From contig NZ_CP114036.1 of assembly GCF_026898115.1 (NCBI RefSeq), positions 8,488,001 to 8,552,000 of the forward strand: a stretch of DNA of 64,000 nt, read 5' to 3'. Position 1 is the stretch's first letter, and every line of letters starts with the position of its first letter. Made by a program: the position numbers and the translations under genes. The notes below the pieces were generated by a model. It made no database searches and was not told the origin of the DNA. It saw nothing but the letters and a program-made list of their open reading frames with translations. This document shows, one piece after another, positions 43,546-51,725 of the stretch. The stretch is from Streptomyces sp. S465. GTDB taxonomy: Bacteria; Actinomycetota; Actinomycetes; Streptomycetales; Streptomycetaceae.

Positions 43546-44847
43546 ATGCACTCAGTCACCGGCTCCCGCGCTTTTGTCCCCGCCCCGGGCCGCCCCGCCC
43601 CCCGCCTGTCCGCCGACCGGGTCCGCACGGCGCCCCGGATGCCCGCCGCCCGCCCGCCGGTCCGGTCGCGGGCCGACGCCGAGACCGTGGCGCTGCTGCA
43701 CCGCACCGCCCGGGTACTCCTGGCGGACGTACCACGGCTGACGGACCGTATCGTCGCGCTGATGAAGGAGCGGGAGCCCGCCTACCGGTCCCCCTCCCTC
43801 GATCCGCGCGAGGTGTGGCGCGAGGTCCACGACTCGCTCAGCAACAATGTGCGCTCCCTGGTGCACCCCAAGGAGACCCGTGAATCGGCCAGGTCCTGCT
43901 CCTGGCGGATTGGCACCGACCGTGCCGCCCAGGGCTTTCCGCTGGACGCGCTGCTGCACGCGTACCGCATCGGCTGCACCGTCGTGTGGGAGCAGCTCCT
44001 GGAGACCGCCTCGAAGGAGGACCCGCTCGGCGCCCGGTCGCTGGTCCATGTCGCCGCCGACGTGTGGAACTTCGTCGACGAGCACTGCACCCTCGTCGCC
44101 AAGGCGTACCAGGAGGTCGAGCGGCAGCTCGCCTGGCACCGGGAGAACCGCTACCGGATCCTCGTCGCGGCCCTGCTCGACGGCACCGCCCGGGTCGGCG
44201 ACTTCCCCGAGGCGGAGGAGGTCCTGGGCCTGCCCGAACAGGGGCGTTACGCGGTCGTGGCCGTCAAGGACGCCGACGCCGCGCCCCGGGCGCCGCACCC
44301 GGCGAAGGTGCGCGGCGGACTCCGTACGGTCTGGCACACGGCCGAGGCCACCGCCCACGCCATCGTGCTGCTCGGCGACGCCGGCACCGAGCAGCTGGTG
44401 CGCGACCTGGTGGTGCCGCCCGGCGGACGGGCCGGGGTCAGCCCCGCCGTGACCGGTCTCGCCGCGGTGAACACGGCCCGCCGGCTCGCCGATACGGCGC
44501 TGCGCACCCGACCCGCCGCCGGGGAGGCGGCGCTGCTGGACGAGCGCTATCCGGAGGCGCTGGTGGTGTCCGCCCCGGACCTCGGCTCCGCGCTCGCCGA
44601 CCGGATGCTCGGACCGGTCCTGGCGCTGGAACCCGCCGACCGGGACCTGCTGCTGACCACCCTGGACGCCTGGCTGGAGGCCGGCGGATCGGCGCGCCGC
44701 GCCGGTGAGCTGCTGTTCTGCCACCGCAATACGGTGCTCAACCGGCTGCGCCGCTACGAGCAGCTGACCGGGCGTGCACTGGACCATCCGCGCGAGGTCA
44801 TGGAGTTGTCGCTGGCGCTGTCCGCGCACCGGCTGCTGGCGTCCTAG
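43546..44847 (+). CDS. PucR/CdaR-type helix-turn-helix regulator
   Basis: 433 residues from the ATG at 43546, with GGAGGA 5 bases upstream. A Pro/Arg-rich 45-residue lead is followed by an all-helical N-terminal region (ALLHRTARVLLADVPRLTDR; TDRAAQGFPLDALLHAYRIG), a GGDEF-like linker, and a C-terminal PucR HTH: LLFCHRNTVLNRLRRYEQLT with HPREVMELSLAL. Such proteins control catabolic or secondary-metabolite genes in Streptomyces. The symporter pair downstream on the same strand (gap 169 bases) is a plausible target. The ligand is unknown. Confidence 0.92.
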   Translation: MHSVTGSRAFVPAPGRPAPRLSADRVRTAPRMPAARPPVRSRADAETVALLHRTARVLLADVPRLTDRIVALMKEREPAYRSPSLDPREVWREVHDSLSNNVRSLVHPKETRESARSCSWRIGTDRAAQGFPLDALLHAYRIGCTVVWEQLLETASKEDPLGARSLVHVAADVWNFVDEHCTLVAKAYQEVERQLAWHRENRYRILVAALLDGTARVGDFPEAEEVLGLPEQGRYAVVAVKDADAAPRAPHPAKVRGGLRTVWHTAEATAHAIVLLGDAGTEQLVRDLVVPPGGRAGVSPAVTGLAAVNTARRLADTALRTRPAAGEAALLDERYPEALVVSAPDLGSALADRMLGPVLALEPADRDLLLTTLDAWLEAGGSARRAGELLFCHRNTVLNRLRRYEQLTGRALDHPREVMELSLALSAHRLLAS

Positions 44848-45016
44848 GAGCACCCGCCCGGCCTTGAGCGGATGTGGGCGTGCACAACGGTCCCCGGCCG
44901 GCCGTGTGCGCCCGGCACACGGTCCGCCGGTTGGGCTGTGCGCGACCGTGCCGGCCTGCTGTCGTGGCGGTCCCGTCCCGGCGACAGGGGACGGAACCCG
45001 CGCAAGGAGCCGCGAC

Positions 45017-45181
45017 ATGTCCGATCACGACCACCCCTGGGGCCCGCCCGCCGGGGCCCGTCCCGGCCGCCGCACCACGGCGGCGCCGCCCCGCCCCACG
45101 GCGCCGCCTTCGCCGGTGCGGCGCGCACCGTGGCGGGGGTCCCACCGCCGGTCCACCGCCTCGGGGGAGGGGGAGCGGTGA
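45017..45181 (+). CDS. Small Pro/Arg-rich ORF coupled to the symporter
   Basis: 54 residues, starting ATG at 45017 with AAGGAG 7 bases upstream and ending in a TGA that overlaps the symporter GTG (GTGA at 45178-45181). The peptide begins MSDHDHPWGPPAGARPG and is rich in Pro, Arg and Ala, with no membrane helix. Many actinobacterial SSS symporters are preceded by a coupled DUF485 membrane protein; this reading frame occupies that position but shows no DUF485 similarity. It may be a true small protein, a leader ORF that feeds ribosomes to the symporter, or a remnant. Confidence 0.45.
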   Translation: MSDHDHPWGPPAGARPGRRTTAAPPRPTAPPSPVRRAPWRGSHRRSTASGEGER

Positions 45182-46767
45182 GCTCCGTCGACCCCAGAAC
45201 GCTCGCGTTCGTGCTCTTCGCGGGCTTCACGGCCGTCTCGTTCCTGCTCTGCATCCTCGCCGCCACCGGCCATGACGACCCCACCGAGTTCTACCTCGGC
45301 ACCGGCACGCTCAGCCCGATGCAGAACGGCCTGGCCATCGCGGGCGACTACATCTCCGCCGCCACCGTGCTCAGCACCACCGGCACCATCGCCATGGCGG
45401 GGTTCGACGGGGTGCTCATCGCCTCGTCCACCGTGCTCTCCCTCCTGCTGTTCATGCTGGTCCTGGCCGGACCGCTGTGCGGACGGGGGCAGTTCACCCT
45501 CGGCGACGTCCTCTCCGAGCGGCTGGGGGCACACTCCGTCCGCACCGGCACCGCCGTCGTGGTGCTGGCGGTCACCATGCCGCTGCTGCTGGTCCAGCTC
45601 AACGGCGCCGGGGCCATGATGGCGCTGCTGCTCGGCATCCCCGGAAGCGGCGCGGTCACCGGCTGCACCGTCTTCATCGGCTCGCTCATGGTCTGCTACG
45701 CCGCCCTCGGCGGGATGAAGGGCACCGGCTTCATCCAGATCCTCAAGACGGTGCTGCTGTTCGCCGCGTTCGTCCTGCTCGCCTGTCTGGTGCTGCGGCG
45801 CTTCTCCTGGAACCCGGCCACCCTCTTCGACGCCGCGGCCGACGCCGGCGGCCACGGCGGCGGCTTCTGGCGGTCCGGCGGCCAGTACGGCGACTCCCTC
45901 AGCGGCCGGCTGGAGATCATCAGCGTCCAGCTCACCCTCGTCCTCGGCGCGGCCTGCATGCCCCACCTCACCATGCGGCTCCATCCGATCCGCGGGGTGC
46001 GGGCCGCTCGCGCCGCCACCGCCTGGGCGGTGGGCGCGGTCACCACCATCCTCGGACTGATCGTGATCGCGGGTGCCGGAGCCACCGCGATCGTCGGCGC
46101 CCGCGCCCTGCGCGCCTCCGACCCCACCGGCAGCGACGCGCTGCTGCTGCTGACCCTCGCCCTGGACCCGGCCGCCCAGTCGGCCCACCGCAGCCTGCTC
46201 TTCTCCGTCGTGGCCTGCGCGGTCGTCGCCACCACCCTCGCCGCGGTCGCCGGACTCACCCTGGCCGCCGCGGCCTCCCTCGCCCATGACGTCCTGGCCA
46301 AGGCCGTCTTCAAGGGCGGGCTCTCGGCCAACCGGGAGCTGGCCGCCGCCCGTGCGGCGATCGTGGCCGTGGGCGTCGTGGCCGTTGTCCTCGCCATCGC
46401 GACCCAGCACTGGAACCGGCACGTCCTGATCTCCTTCACCTTCGCGGCCGCCGCCTCGGCCCTGCTGCCGGTCGTGCTCTACGGCACCCTGTGGCGCGGC
46501 TTCACGGTGCGCGGCCTGCGCTGGGCGCTGTACGGGGGGCTGGTTCTCACCGCCCTCGCCATGGCCTTCTCCCCGGCGATCTCCGGCGACCCCCTCGCGG
46601 TCTTCCCCGAGCGCGACTTCCACTGGTTCCCGCTCCGCAACCCGGGCCTGATCACCATCCCCGCCGGCTTTCTGCTCGGCCGGCTCGGCTCCCGTACCGG
46701 ACGGCGGACACGGCACTCCCCGGACCCCGCGCGGGGCGACGCGCCCCACGCGGTGCACACTGGCTGA
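45178..46767 (+). CDS. Sodium:solute symporter (SSS family, ActP/MctC-like)
   Basis: 529 residues from a GTG at 45178 overlapping the preceding small ORF and preceded by GGGGGAGGGGGAG. About thirteen helices. Diagnostic segments are GTLSPMQNGLAIAGDYISAA (sodium site region), GQFTLGDVLSERLGAHSVRT and YAALGGMKGTGFIQILKTVL. ActP/MctC-type relatives import acetate or other monocarboxylates with sodium. Expected relatives are 530-550 residues, so length is normal. The actual substrate is unknown. A PTS operon starts 37 bases downstream on the same strand, and cotranscription is possible. Confidence 0.92.
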   Translation: MSSVDPRTLAFVLFAGFTAVSFLLCILAATGHDDPTEFYLGTGTLSPMQNGLAIAGDYISAATVLSTTGTIAMAGFDGVLIASSTVLSLLLFMLVLAGPLCGRGQFTLGDVLSERLGAHSVRTGTAVVVLAVTMPLLLVQLNGAGAMMALLLGIPGSGAVTGCTVFIGSLMVCYAALGGMKGTGFIQILKTVLLFAAFVLLACLVLRRFSWNPATLFDAAADAGGHGGGFWRSGGQYGDSLSGRLEIISVQLTLVLGAACMPHLTMRLHPIRGVRAARAATAWAVGAVTTILGLIVIAGAGATAIVGARALRASDPTGSDALLLLTLALDPAAQSAHRSLLFSVVACAVVATTLAAVAGLTLAAAASLAHDVLAKAVFKGGLSANRELAAARAAIVAVGVVAVVLAIATQHWNRHVLISFTFAAAASALLPVVLYGTLWRGFTVRGLRWALYGGLVLTALAMAFSPAISGDPLAVFPERDFHWFPLRNPGLITIPAGFLLGRLGSRTGRRTRHSPDPARGDAPHAVHTG

Positions 46768-46804
46768 CGCGACGGGAGCCCCCCGGGGGCTGTGTGACAG
46801 AGCC

Positions 46805-47686
46805 ATGTCAGGCAAGATGACCCGCATGAAAGACCTGCAAGACCTGCTTCCCGCCGAGGCCGTCCGGCTCGACGTCCGGGCGGCCGACTGGCGTGAGGCG
46901 ATAACCGTCGCCGGGCGTCTCATGGTGGAGACGGGCGTCACCACCGATGAGTACACCCGCGAGATGGTCGCCAACGTCGAGGAGAACGGGCCGTACATCG
47001 TCATCGCGCCGGGGCTGGCCTTCGCCCACTCCCGGCCGTCCCCGGCGGTGCTCGCCACCGGGATGTCCTGGGTCCGGCTCGCCGAGCCCGTGGCATTCGG
47101 CCACGAGTCCAACGACCCCGTCACCCTGGTCGTCGCCCTCGCCGCCCAGGACTCCGCCGCGCACACCTCCGCGATGGCCGGCCTGGCCCGGCTCCTGGGC
47201 GATCCCGCCACCGCGGCCGCCCTCGCCGCCGCGCCCACCCCGGAGGCGCTGCGCGCCGCCCTCGCCGGGGAGCGGACGCCGGACGGCTCCGAGACGACCG
47301 AGCAGCCCGTCACCACCGAGCAGCCCGCCGCCACCGGGGCGTCCGCCACCGGGGCGTCCGCCGCGCCCGAGCCGTCCGCCGCCGGGCCCCGCGCGGCCTC
47401 GCTGCACAAGATCCTCACCGTCTGCGGCAACGGCGTGGGCACCAGCCTGTTCCTCAAGAACACCCTGGAGCAGGTGCTGGACCGCTGGGGCTGGTCGCGG
47501 TTCGTCACCGTGGAGGCCACCGACACCATCTCCGCGAAGGGCAAGGCATCCGAGGCCGTGGCCCTGTTCACCTCCCGTGAGATCGCCAGGACGCTGGGGG
47601 ATGTGGGACGGCCGGTGAAGGTCGTCCAGGACTTCACCAGCACCGCCGAGGTGGACGCGGTGCTCCGGGACACGTACGACGTCTGA
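46805..47686 (+). CDS. PTS EIIA-EIIB fusion, ascorbate (Ula/Sga) type
   Basis: 293 residues. The N-terminal EIIA domain (about 10-152) has the phospho-His75 in APGLAFAHSRPSP. A 45-residue Ala/Thr/Pro-rich linker with repeated TTEQP and ATGAS motifs (about 155-198) leads to an EIIB domain with phospho-Cys207 in TVCGNGVGTSLFLKN. Phosphate would pass HPr to His75 to Cys207 to sugar. In enterobacteria these are separate proteins (UlaC, UlaB). EIIC follows 22 bases downstream. No strong ribosome site precedes the ATG at 46805; ATGs at 46817 and 46826 are alternatives. Confidence 0.93.
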   Translation: MSGKMTRMKDLQDLLPAEAVRLDVRAADWREAITVAGRLMVETGVTTDEYTREMVANVEENGPYIVIAPGLAFAHSRPSPAVLATGMSWVRLAEPVAFGHESNDPVTLVVALAAQDSAAHTSAMAGLARLLGDPATAAALAAAPTPEALRAALAGERTPDGSETTEQPVTTEQPAATGASATGASAAPEPSAAGPRAASLHKILTVCGNGVGTSLFLKNTLEQVLDRWGWSRFVTVEATDTISAKGKASEAVALFTSREIARTLGDVGRPVKVVQDFTSTAEVDAVLRDTYDV

Positions 47687-47708
47687 CGACGGGGACGAAG
47701 GAATCACC

Positions 47709-49268
47709 ATGGGCCGGCTTGTCACCCCCGCCACGTTTCTCGTCAACGAGATTCTGAGCGAACCCGCGTATCTGATCGGCATCATCACCGCCGTCGGACT
47801 CATCGCGATGAAGAAGAGCGCCGGGCAGATCATCGGCGGCGCCATCAAGGCGACACTCGGTTTTCTGCTGATCGGCGCGGGAGCGGGGCTGGTCACCGAC
47901 TCCCTCGCACCACTGGGCACCATGATCCAGGGCGTCACCGGCGCCCACGGGGTCATCCCCACCAACGAGGCCATCGTCGGCATCGCCCAGGACCAGTTCG
48001 GCTCACGGGTCGCCTGGCTGATGATCCTGGGCTTCGTGGTCAGCCTGCTGTTGGCCCGGTTCACCCCGCTGCGCTATGTCTTCCTGACCGGACACCACAT
48101 GCTCTTCATGGCCACGCTGCTGACCGTGGTGCTGGCGGACGGCGGCCGCTCCACCGTCGCCGTGGTGGCCACCGGCGGTGTGCTGCTGGGCATCATGCTG
48201 GTCGCGATGCCCGCCTTCGCCCACCCCTGGACCAAGCGCGTCACCGGCAGTGACACCGTCGCCATCGGCCACTTCGGCACGGCCGGCTACATCGTGGCGG
48301 GGGCGGCCGGAAAGGTGGTCGGCAAGCGCAGCCGCTCCACCGAGGAGATGAAGCTCCCCGAGGGGCTGCGTTTCCTGCGCGACTCGATGGTGGCCACCGC
48401 CCTGTCGATGCTGCTGATCTACCTGGTGCTGGCGGTCCTCTATCTCGTCAAGGAGGGGCAGCGGACCGCCTTCAAGGCGTTCGCCGCGGGCACCGGCGGG
48501 GTGGCCACCGGCACCGGGAACTATCTGATGCAGTCCGTGATGCAGGGACTCCAGTTCGGCATCGCCGTCGCGGTGATCCTCTTCGGTGTCCGGACGATCC
48601 TCGGTGAGCTCGTCCCCGCCTTCCAGGGCATCGCCCGGAAGGTCGTCCCCGGCGCCCTGCCCGCGCTGGACGCGCCCATCGTCTTCCCGTACGCGCAGAA
48701 CGCGGTGCTGATCGGCTTCATCGCCAGCTTCACCGGCGGACTGATCGGCCTGGCCCTGCTCACCTGGGTCTTCAACCCCGCCTTCGGCCTCGCCCTGGTG
48801 CTGCCCGGCCTGGTGCCGCACTTCTTCACCGGCGGCGCGGCCGGGGTCTACGGCAACGCGACCGGCGGCCGGCGCGGCGCGGTCGTGGGGGCGTTCCTCA
48901 ACGGGCTGCTCATCACCTTCCTCCCCGCCCTGCTGCTCGAGGTGCTCGGTGCGTTCGGCGACCAGAACACCACCTTCGGCGACGCCGACTTCGGCTGGTT
49001 CGGCGCGCTCATCGGCAACGCCGGCAAGGCCGGTGGCGCGGCCGGCCTCGTCGTCGTCCTGCTGCTCGGCCTCGCGGTCCTCGGGGCCGCGATCTGGGTG
49101 CAGAAGCGGGTGGTCGAGACCGGCTGGGACCCGGGCGCGGCGCGCGACGCCCTGATGCCGCGCGAGAGCGCGGCGGCGCCCGCCGGGGCCGGATCCGGCA
49201 GCGCCCCGGCCGCCTACGCCAAGATCCCGCCACCCGCGGGCGCCCCCGCGCCCCCGCCCGCCCCCTGA
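47709..49268 (+). CDS. PTS ascorbate-type EIIC permease (UlaA/SgaT family)
   Basis: 519 residues, ten or more helices. FLVNEILSEPAYLIGIITAV at the N terminus, VTGAHGVIPTNEAIVGIAQD, FAHPWTKRVTGSDTVAIGHF and FVVSLLLARFTPLRYVFLTG are all characteristic of UlaA. The family moves L-ascorbate or related sugar acids/pentitols while phosphorylating them. The last 45 residues are Pro/Ala-rich and cytoplasmic. AAGGAAT lies 7 bases before the ATG. With the IIA-IIB fusion it makes a complete permease; no ascorbate-6-phosphate lactonase or decarboxylase genes are in the window, so the sugar is uncertain. Confidence 0.95.
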   Translation: MGRLVTPATFLVNEILSEPAYLIGIITAVGLIAMKKSAGQIIGGAIKATLGFLLIGAGAGLVTDSLAPLGTMIQGVTGAHGVIPTNEAIVGIAQDQFGSRVAWLMILGFVVSLLLARFTPLRYVFLTGHHMLFMATLLTVVLADGGRSTVAVVATGGVLLGIMLVAMPAFAHPWTKRVTGSDTVAIGHFGTAGYIVAGAAGKVVGKRSRSTEEMKLPEGLRFLRDSMVATALSMLLIYLVLAVLYLVKEGQRTAFKAFAAGTGGVATGTGNYLMQSVMQGLQFGIAVAVILFGVRTILGELVPAFQGIARKVVPGALPALDAPIVFPYAQNAVLIGFIASFTGGLIGLALLTWVFNPAFGLALVLPGLVPHFFTGGAAGVYGNATGGRRGAVVGAFLNGLLITFLPALLLEVLGAFGDQNTTFGDADFGWFGALIGNAGKAGGAAGLVVVLLLGLAVLGAAIWVQKRVVETGWDPGAARDALMPRESAAAPAGAGSGSAPAAYAKIPPPAGAPAPPPAP

Positions 49269-49281
49269 CCCACCGCGTCGC

Positions 49282-49322
49282 CCCGGTGGCCCCGTCCGGA
49301 GACCGGAGCCGGGGCCACCGGG
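49282..49322 (+). terminator. Strong hairpin terminator after the PTS operon
   Basis: CCCGGTGGCCCCG (49282-49294) pairs perfectly with 49310-49322, and an inner TCCGG/CCGGA pair with an AGA loop extends the stem to 18 pairs with a 2-base bulge. It starts 14 bases past the EIIC stop. Confidence 0.75.
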
Positions 49323-49448
49323 CCGGGCGGGAGACCCGGCCCGGCCTGGGCGGACCGGGCCGCCCGACATCGGCCGGCCCGGGACCGATGAGTTCTCGGC
49401 GCGGGAGCGGTCGGTATGGGTAAACGCTCCCCAGCGCAGGAGGTACCG

Positions 49449-49931
49449 ATGGCCGGCGACGGATTCACCACATGCCTGTGGTTCGACGGCCGGGCCGAGG
49501 AGGCGGCGCAGCACTACGTGTCGATCTTCAAGAACTCCAGGCTCGGACGGATCGCCCGCTACACCGGGGTCGAGCCCGGCGGCCCGGCGGGGTCCGTGAT
49601 GACCGTCGAGTTCGAGGCGAACGGGCAGAAGTTCGTGGGCCTCAACGGCGGGCCGCAGTTCACCTTCAGCGAGGCCATCTCCTTCCAGGTCCACTGCGCC
49701 GACCAGGACGAGGTGGACTACTACTGGAGCAGGCTCTCCGAGGGCGGCGAGGAGGGGCCCTGTGGCTGGGTGAAGGACAGGTTCGGGGTCTCCTGGCAGG
49801 TCGGCCCCGCCGAGTTCATCGACATGGTGAGCGGTCCCGACCCGGAGAAGACCAAGCGGGCCACCGAGGCGATGATGGCGATGGGCAAGCTCGACATCGC
49901 CGCGCTGCGGACGGCGTACGAGGGCGGGTAG
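49449..49931 (+). CDS. VOC/PhnB-like protein (3-demethylubiquinone methyltransferase-like fold)
   Basis: 160 residues from the ATG at 49449, with AGGAGG 5 bases upstream; an earlier in-frame ATG at 49416 lacks this. The fold pattern is that of PhnB-type VOC proteins: TTCLWFDGRAEEAAQHYVSI, MTVEFEANGQKFVGLNGGP, FSEAISFQVHCADQDEVDYY and DRFGVSWQVGP. Many are annotated as 3-demethylubiquinone-9 methyltransferases, but the family is not a methyltransferase and Streptomyces uses menaquinone. The role is unknown. It stands alone between a terminator and a convergent PLP enzyme. Confidence 0.88.
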   Translation: MAGDGFTTCLWFDGRAEEAAQHYVSIFKNSRLGRIARYTGVEPGGPAGSVMTVEFEANGQKFVGLNGGPQFTFSEAISFQVHCADQDEVDYYWSRLSEGGEEGPCGWVKDRFGVSWQVGPAEFIDMVSGPDPEKTKRATEAMMAMGKLDIAALRTAYEGG

Positions 49932-49999
49932 CCGGCCGGGGCGGGTCCCGTGCGGCAGCCTGTCCGGATGCCGTACGGGGACCGCCCGCCGATGTGCCG

Positions 50000-50947
50000 C
50001 TACCGGCCGTGGGCCAGGTCCCCGGGGTCGGTGTTGGCCCCGCAGAGGACCACGGCGACCTTCTCCGCGGGGCCCGGCCGGTGCGCCCCGGAGGTGATGG
50101 CCGCGAGCGCGGTGGCCGCGGCGTGTTCCACCGCGATCCTGCGCTCGTCCCACAGGGCCTGCCGCGCCGCGACGATCGCCTCGTCGGACACCAGGACCGA
50201 CCGCACCCCGTCCCTGCGGGCCCACTCCAGTGCCGTCGAGGACACCTGGCGCGCCCCCAGCGAGTCCGCCGCCACCGAGTCCACCGGGACGTCGACCACC
50301 GCGTCCGCCTCCAGCGCGGCGTTCAGGGCACGGCTGCCGCGCGGCTCCACGGCGACGACCCCGACGCCGCGCTCCAGGGCGGACGCCGCGACACCGGAGA
50401 ACAGCCCTCCGCCCCCGACCGCCACCACCACCGTGTCCAGATCCGGCCGGACCGCGAGGATCTCCTCCATGAGGGTGCCCGCCCCGGCCGCGATCAGCGG
50501 GTGGTCATACGCGTGCGACCGCAGGGCACCGGTCTCGGCGGCGTACTTCTCCGAGGCCGCCAGCGCGTCGGCGTACTCGGTGCCCACCTGACGCACATCG
50601 GCCCCGAGCCGGCGCAGCCGCTCGACCTTGACGGCGGGCGCGGTCTCGGGCACGAACACCGTGGCGCGCGCGGAGTGCCGTGCCGCCGCCCAGGCACACG
50701 CCAGCCCGGCGTTCCCGCCGGAGGCGATCACCACCCCCGCGTCCGGCATGGCGCCCGCCGCGACATGGCTGCTGATGAAGTTGTACGCGCCGCGCGCCTT
50801 GAAGGAGCCGGTGTGCTGGAGGTACTCCAGGGCCAGCCAGCCCTCCGCCGCGCCCCATGTGCCCGGGTCCACCGGCGCGAGCGCCACCGGCCGGACCTGC
50901 CCCGCGACCCGCTCGGCCGCCTTCTGTACGTCGCGATAAGTCATCAC
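50000..50947 (-). CDS. Threonine/serine dehydratase-like PLP enzyme
   Basis: 315 residues, fold-type II PLP enzyme. The Schiff-base Lys50 lies in HTGSFKARGAYNF, the phosphate-binding/carboxylate loop in ASGGNAGLACAW, and the Gly-rich PLP phosphate loop in VVAVGGGGLFSGVA. Relatives deaminate threonine or serine or act as racemases; this one lacks an ACT domain, so it is catabolic rather than feedback-controlled. The start is GTG at 50947 (or ATG 50944); TACCGT lies exactly six bases upstream and no ribosome site is present, suggesting leaderless translation. It is divergent from a TetR across two 16-base direct repeats. Confidence 0.92.
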   Translation of the reverse strand: MMTYRDVQKAAERVAGQVRPVALAPVDPGTWGAAEGWLALEYLQHTGSFKARGAYNFISSHVAAGAMPDAGVVIASGGNAGLACAWAAARHSARATVFVPETAPAVKVERLRRLGADVRQVGTEYADALAASEKYAAETGALRSHAYDHPLIAAGAGTLMEEILAVRPDLDTVVVAVGGGGLFSGVAASALERGVGVVAVEPRGSRALNAALEADAVVDVPVDSVAADSLGARQVSSTALEWARRDGVRSVLVSDEAIVAARQALWDERRIAVEHAAATALAAITSGAHRPGPAEKVAVVLCGANTDPGDLAHGR

Positions 50948-50948
50948 G

Positions 50949-50985
50949 GATACACGGTAACAACGGCCAGATACACTGTAACAAC
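50949..50985. repeat. Two 16-base direct repeats in the PLP enzyme/TetR gap
   Basis: GATACACGGTAACAAC (50949-50964) and GATACACTGTAACAAC (50970-50985) match at 15 of 16 bases with a 21-base period, two helical turns. The first contains the -10 (TACCGT on the minus strand, 50959-50954) and the second a GTTACA -35 candidate of the PLP gene 17 bases away, so protein bound to the repeats would block it. They are likely the operator of the TetR beside them. Confidence 0.65.
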
Positions 50986-50991
50986 CACTGG

Positions 50992-50997
50992 TACGCT
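50992..50997 (+). promoter_or_regulatory. -10 box (TACGCT) for leaderless TetR mRNA
   Basis: TACGCT fits TAnnnT and is exactly six bases before the GTG at 51004; no ribosome-binding site is present. The -35 match is weak. Confidence 0.5.
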
Positions 50998-51003
50998 GCG
51001 TAG

Positions 51004-51654
51004 GTGAGAAGCAAGCGCACGGAAGCCGATCAACCCTCCCTGGACGCCATCGCCGAGGCGGCCCTGTCGATCGTCGACCAGGAGGGCCCGGAGGCGCTGA
51101 GCTTCCGCAGGGTGGCCCAGAGCCTCGGCGTCTCGCATGCCACGGTCTTCCGCCGCTGCGGCGACTTCGACGGTCTGCTCACCGCGTGCGCCGACCATGT
51201 GGCCGGGCGGGTGCCGCTGGTGGCGCCGGACACCGACTGGGCGGCGGCCACCGAGGCCCGTTTCACCGGGTTCTACCAGGTGCTCATCGAGCACCCCGGA
51301 CTGGTGGCGCTGCGCGCGGGCCGCTCCTGGTTCGGCCCCCATCTGCTCAGCCGGCTCGTCGAGCCGCAGCTGGCGCACAGCGTCGCCGCCGGAATGACAC
51401 CGAAGGCGGCGATCGAGGTCTACCGGCGGCTGTATCTGCTGACCCTCGGCGCCGTGGCCTTCGTCGACCACCGGGACCAGAAGCGGGCGAGGGCGTCCGC
51501 GCGCACCGCGCTGGCCGTGCTGGACCCCGAGGACTTCCCCGTCCTCACCGGGCACCTCGACACCGTGCTGCCCGCGCTGACCGACCACGAGGTCTACTAC
51601 GGCGCGCTGCGCCAGCTGATCGACGCCTCCGTGCCGGCCTGCCGGGGACGGTGA
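51004..51654 (+). CDS. TetR family transcriptional regulator
   Basis: 216 residues from a GTG. The HTH at about 32-52 (FRRVAQSLGVSHATVFRRCG) has Phe-Arg where most TetRs have Tyr-X. The C-terminal domain (LALRAGRSWFGPHLLSRLVE; VYRRLYLLTLGAVAFVDHRD) is of the TetR_C type that binds small ligands. TACGCT six bases before the start implies a leaderless transcript. It is divergent from the PLP enzyme, and both promoters overlap the direct repeats at 50949-50985, so it probably represses the dehydratase-like enzyme and itself. It ends at a bidirectional hairpin shared with htpG. Confidence 0.9.
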   Translation: MRSKRTEADQPSLDAIAEAALSIVDQEGPEALSFRRVAQSLGVSHATVFRRCGDFDGLLTACADHVAGRVPLVAPDTDWAAATEARFTGFYQVLIEHPGLVALRAGRSWFGPHLLSRLVEPQLAHSVAAGMTPKAAIEVYRRLYLLTLGAVAFVDHRDQKRARASARTALAVLDPEDFPVLTGHLDTVLPALTDHEVYYGALRQLIDASVPACRGR

Positions 51655-51678
51655 CCGACGCCGGGCGGGCCGGAAACG

Positions 51679-51709
51679 GCGGGGCGGGCCCACCCCGGGC
51701 CCGCCCCGC
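51679..51709. terminator. Bidirectional hairpin terminator between TetR and htpG
   Basis: GCGGGGCGGGCCC (51679-51691) and its perfect complement (51697-51709) form a 13-base stem with a 5-base loop in the 71-base gap between convergent genes. Confidence 0.75.
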
Positions 51710-51725
51710 TTGCGTTCCGCTGTGA

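Noticed and set aside
45025..47673. An 882-codon open frame on the minus strand opposite the symporter and PTS genes, and similar long antisense frames (for example 56555-59485 and 48003-50225)
   Set aside because: High third-position GC leaves stop-free shadows opposite real genes; the translations are Gly/Arg/Asp/Glu-rich and show no domains, while the opposite strand encodes clear families.
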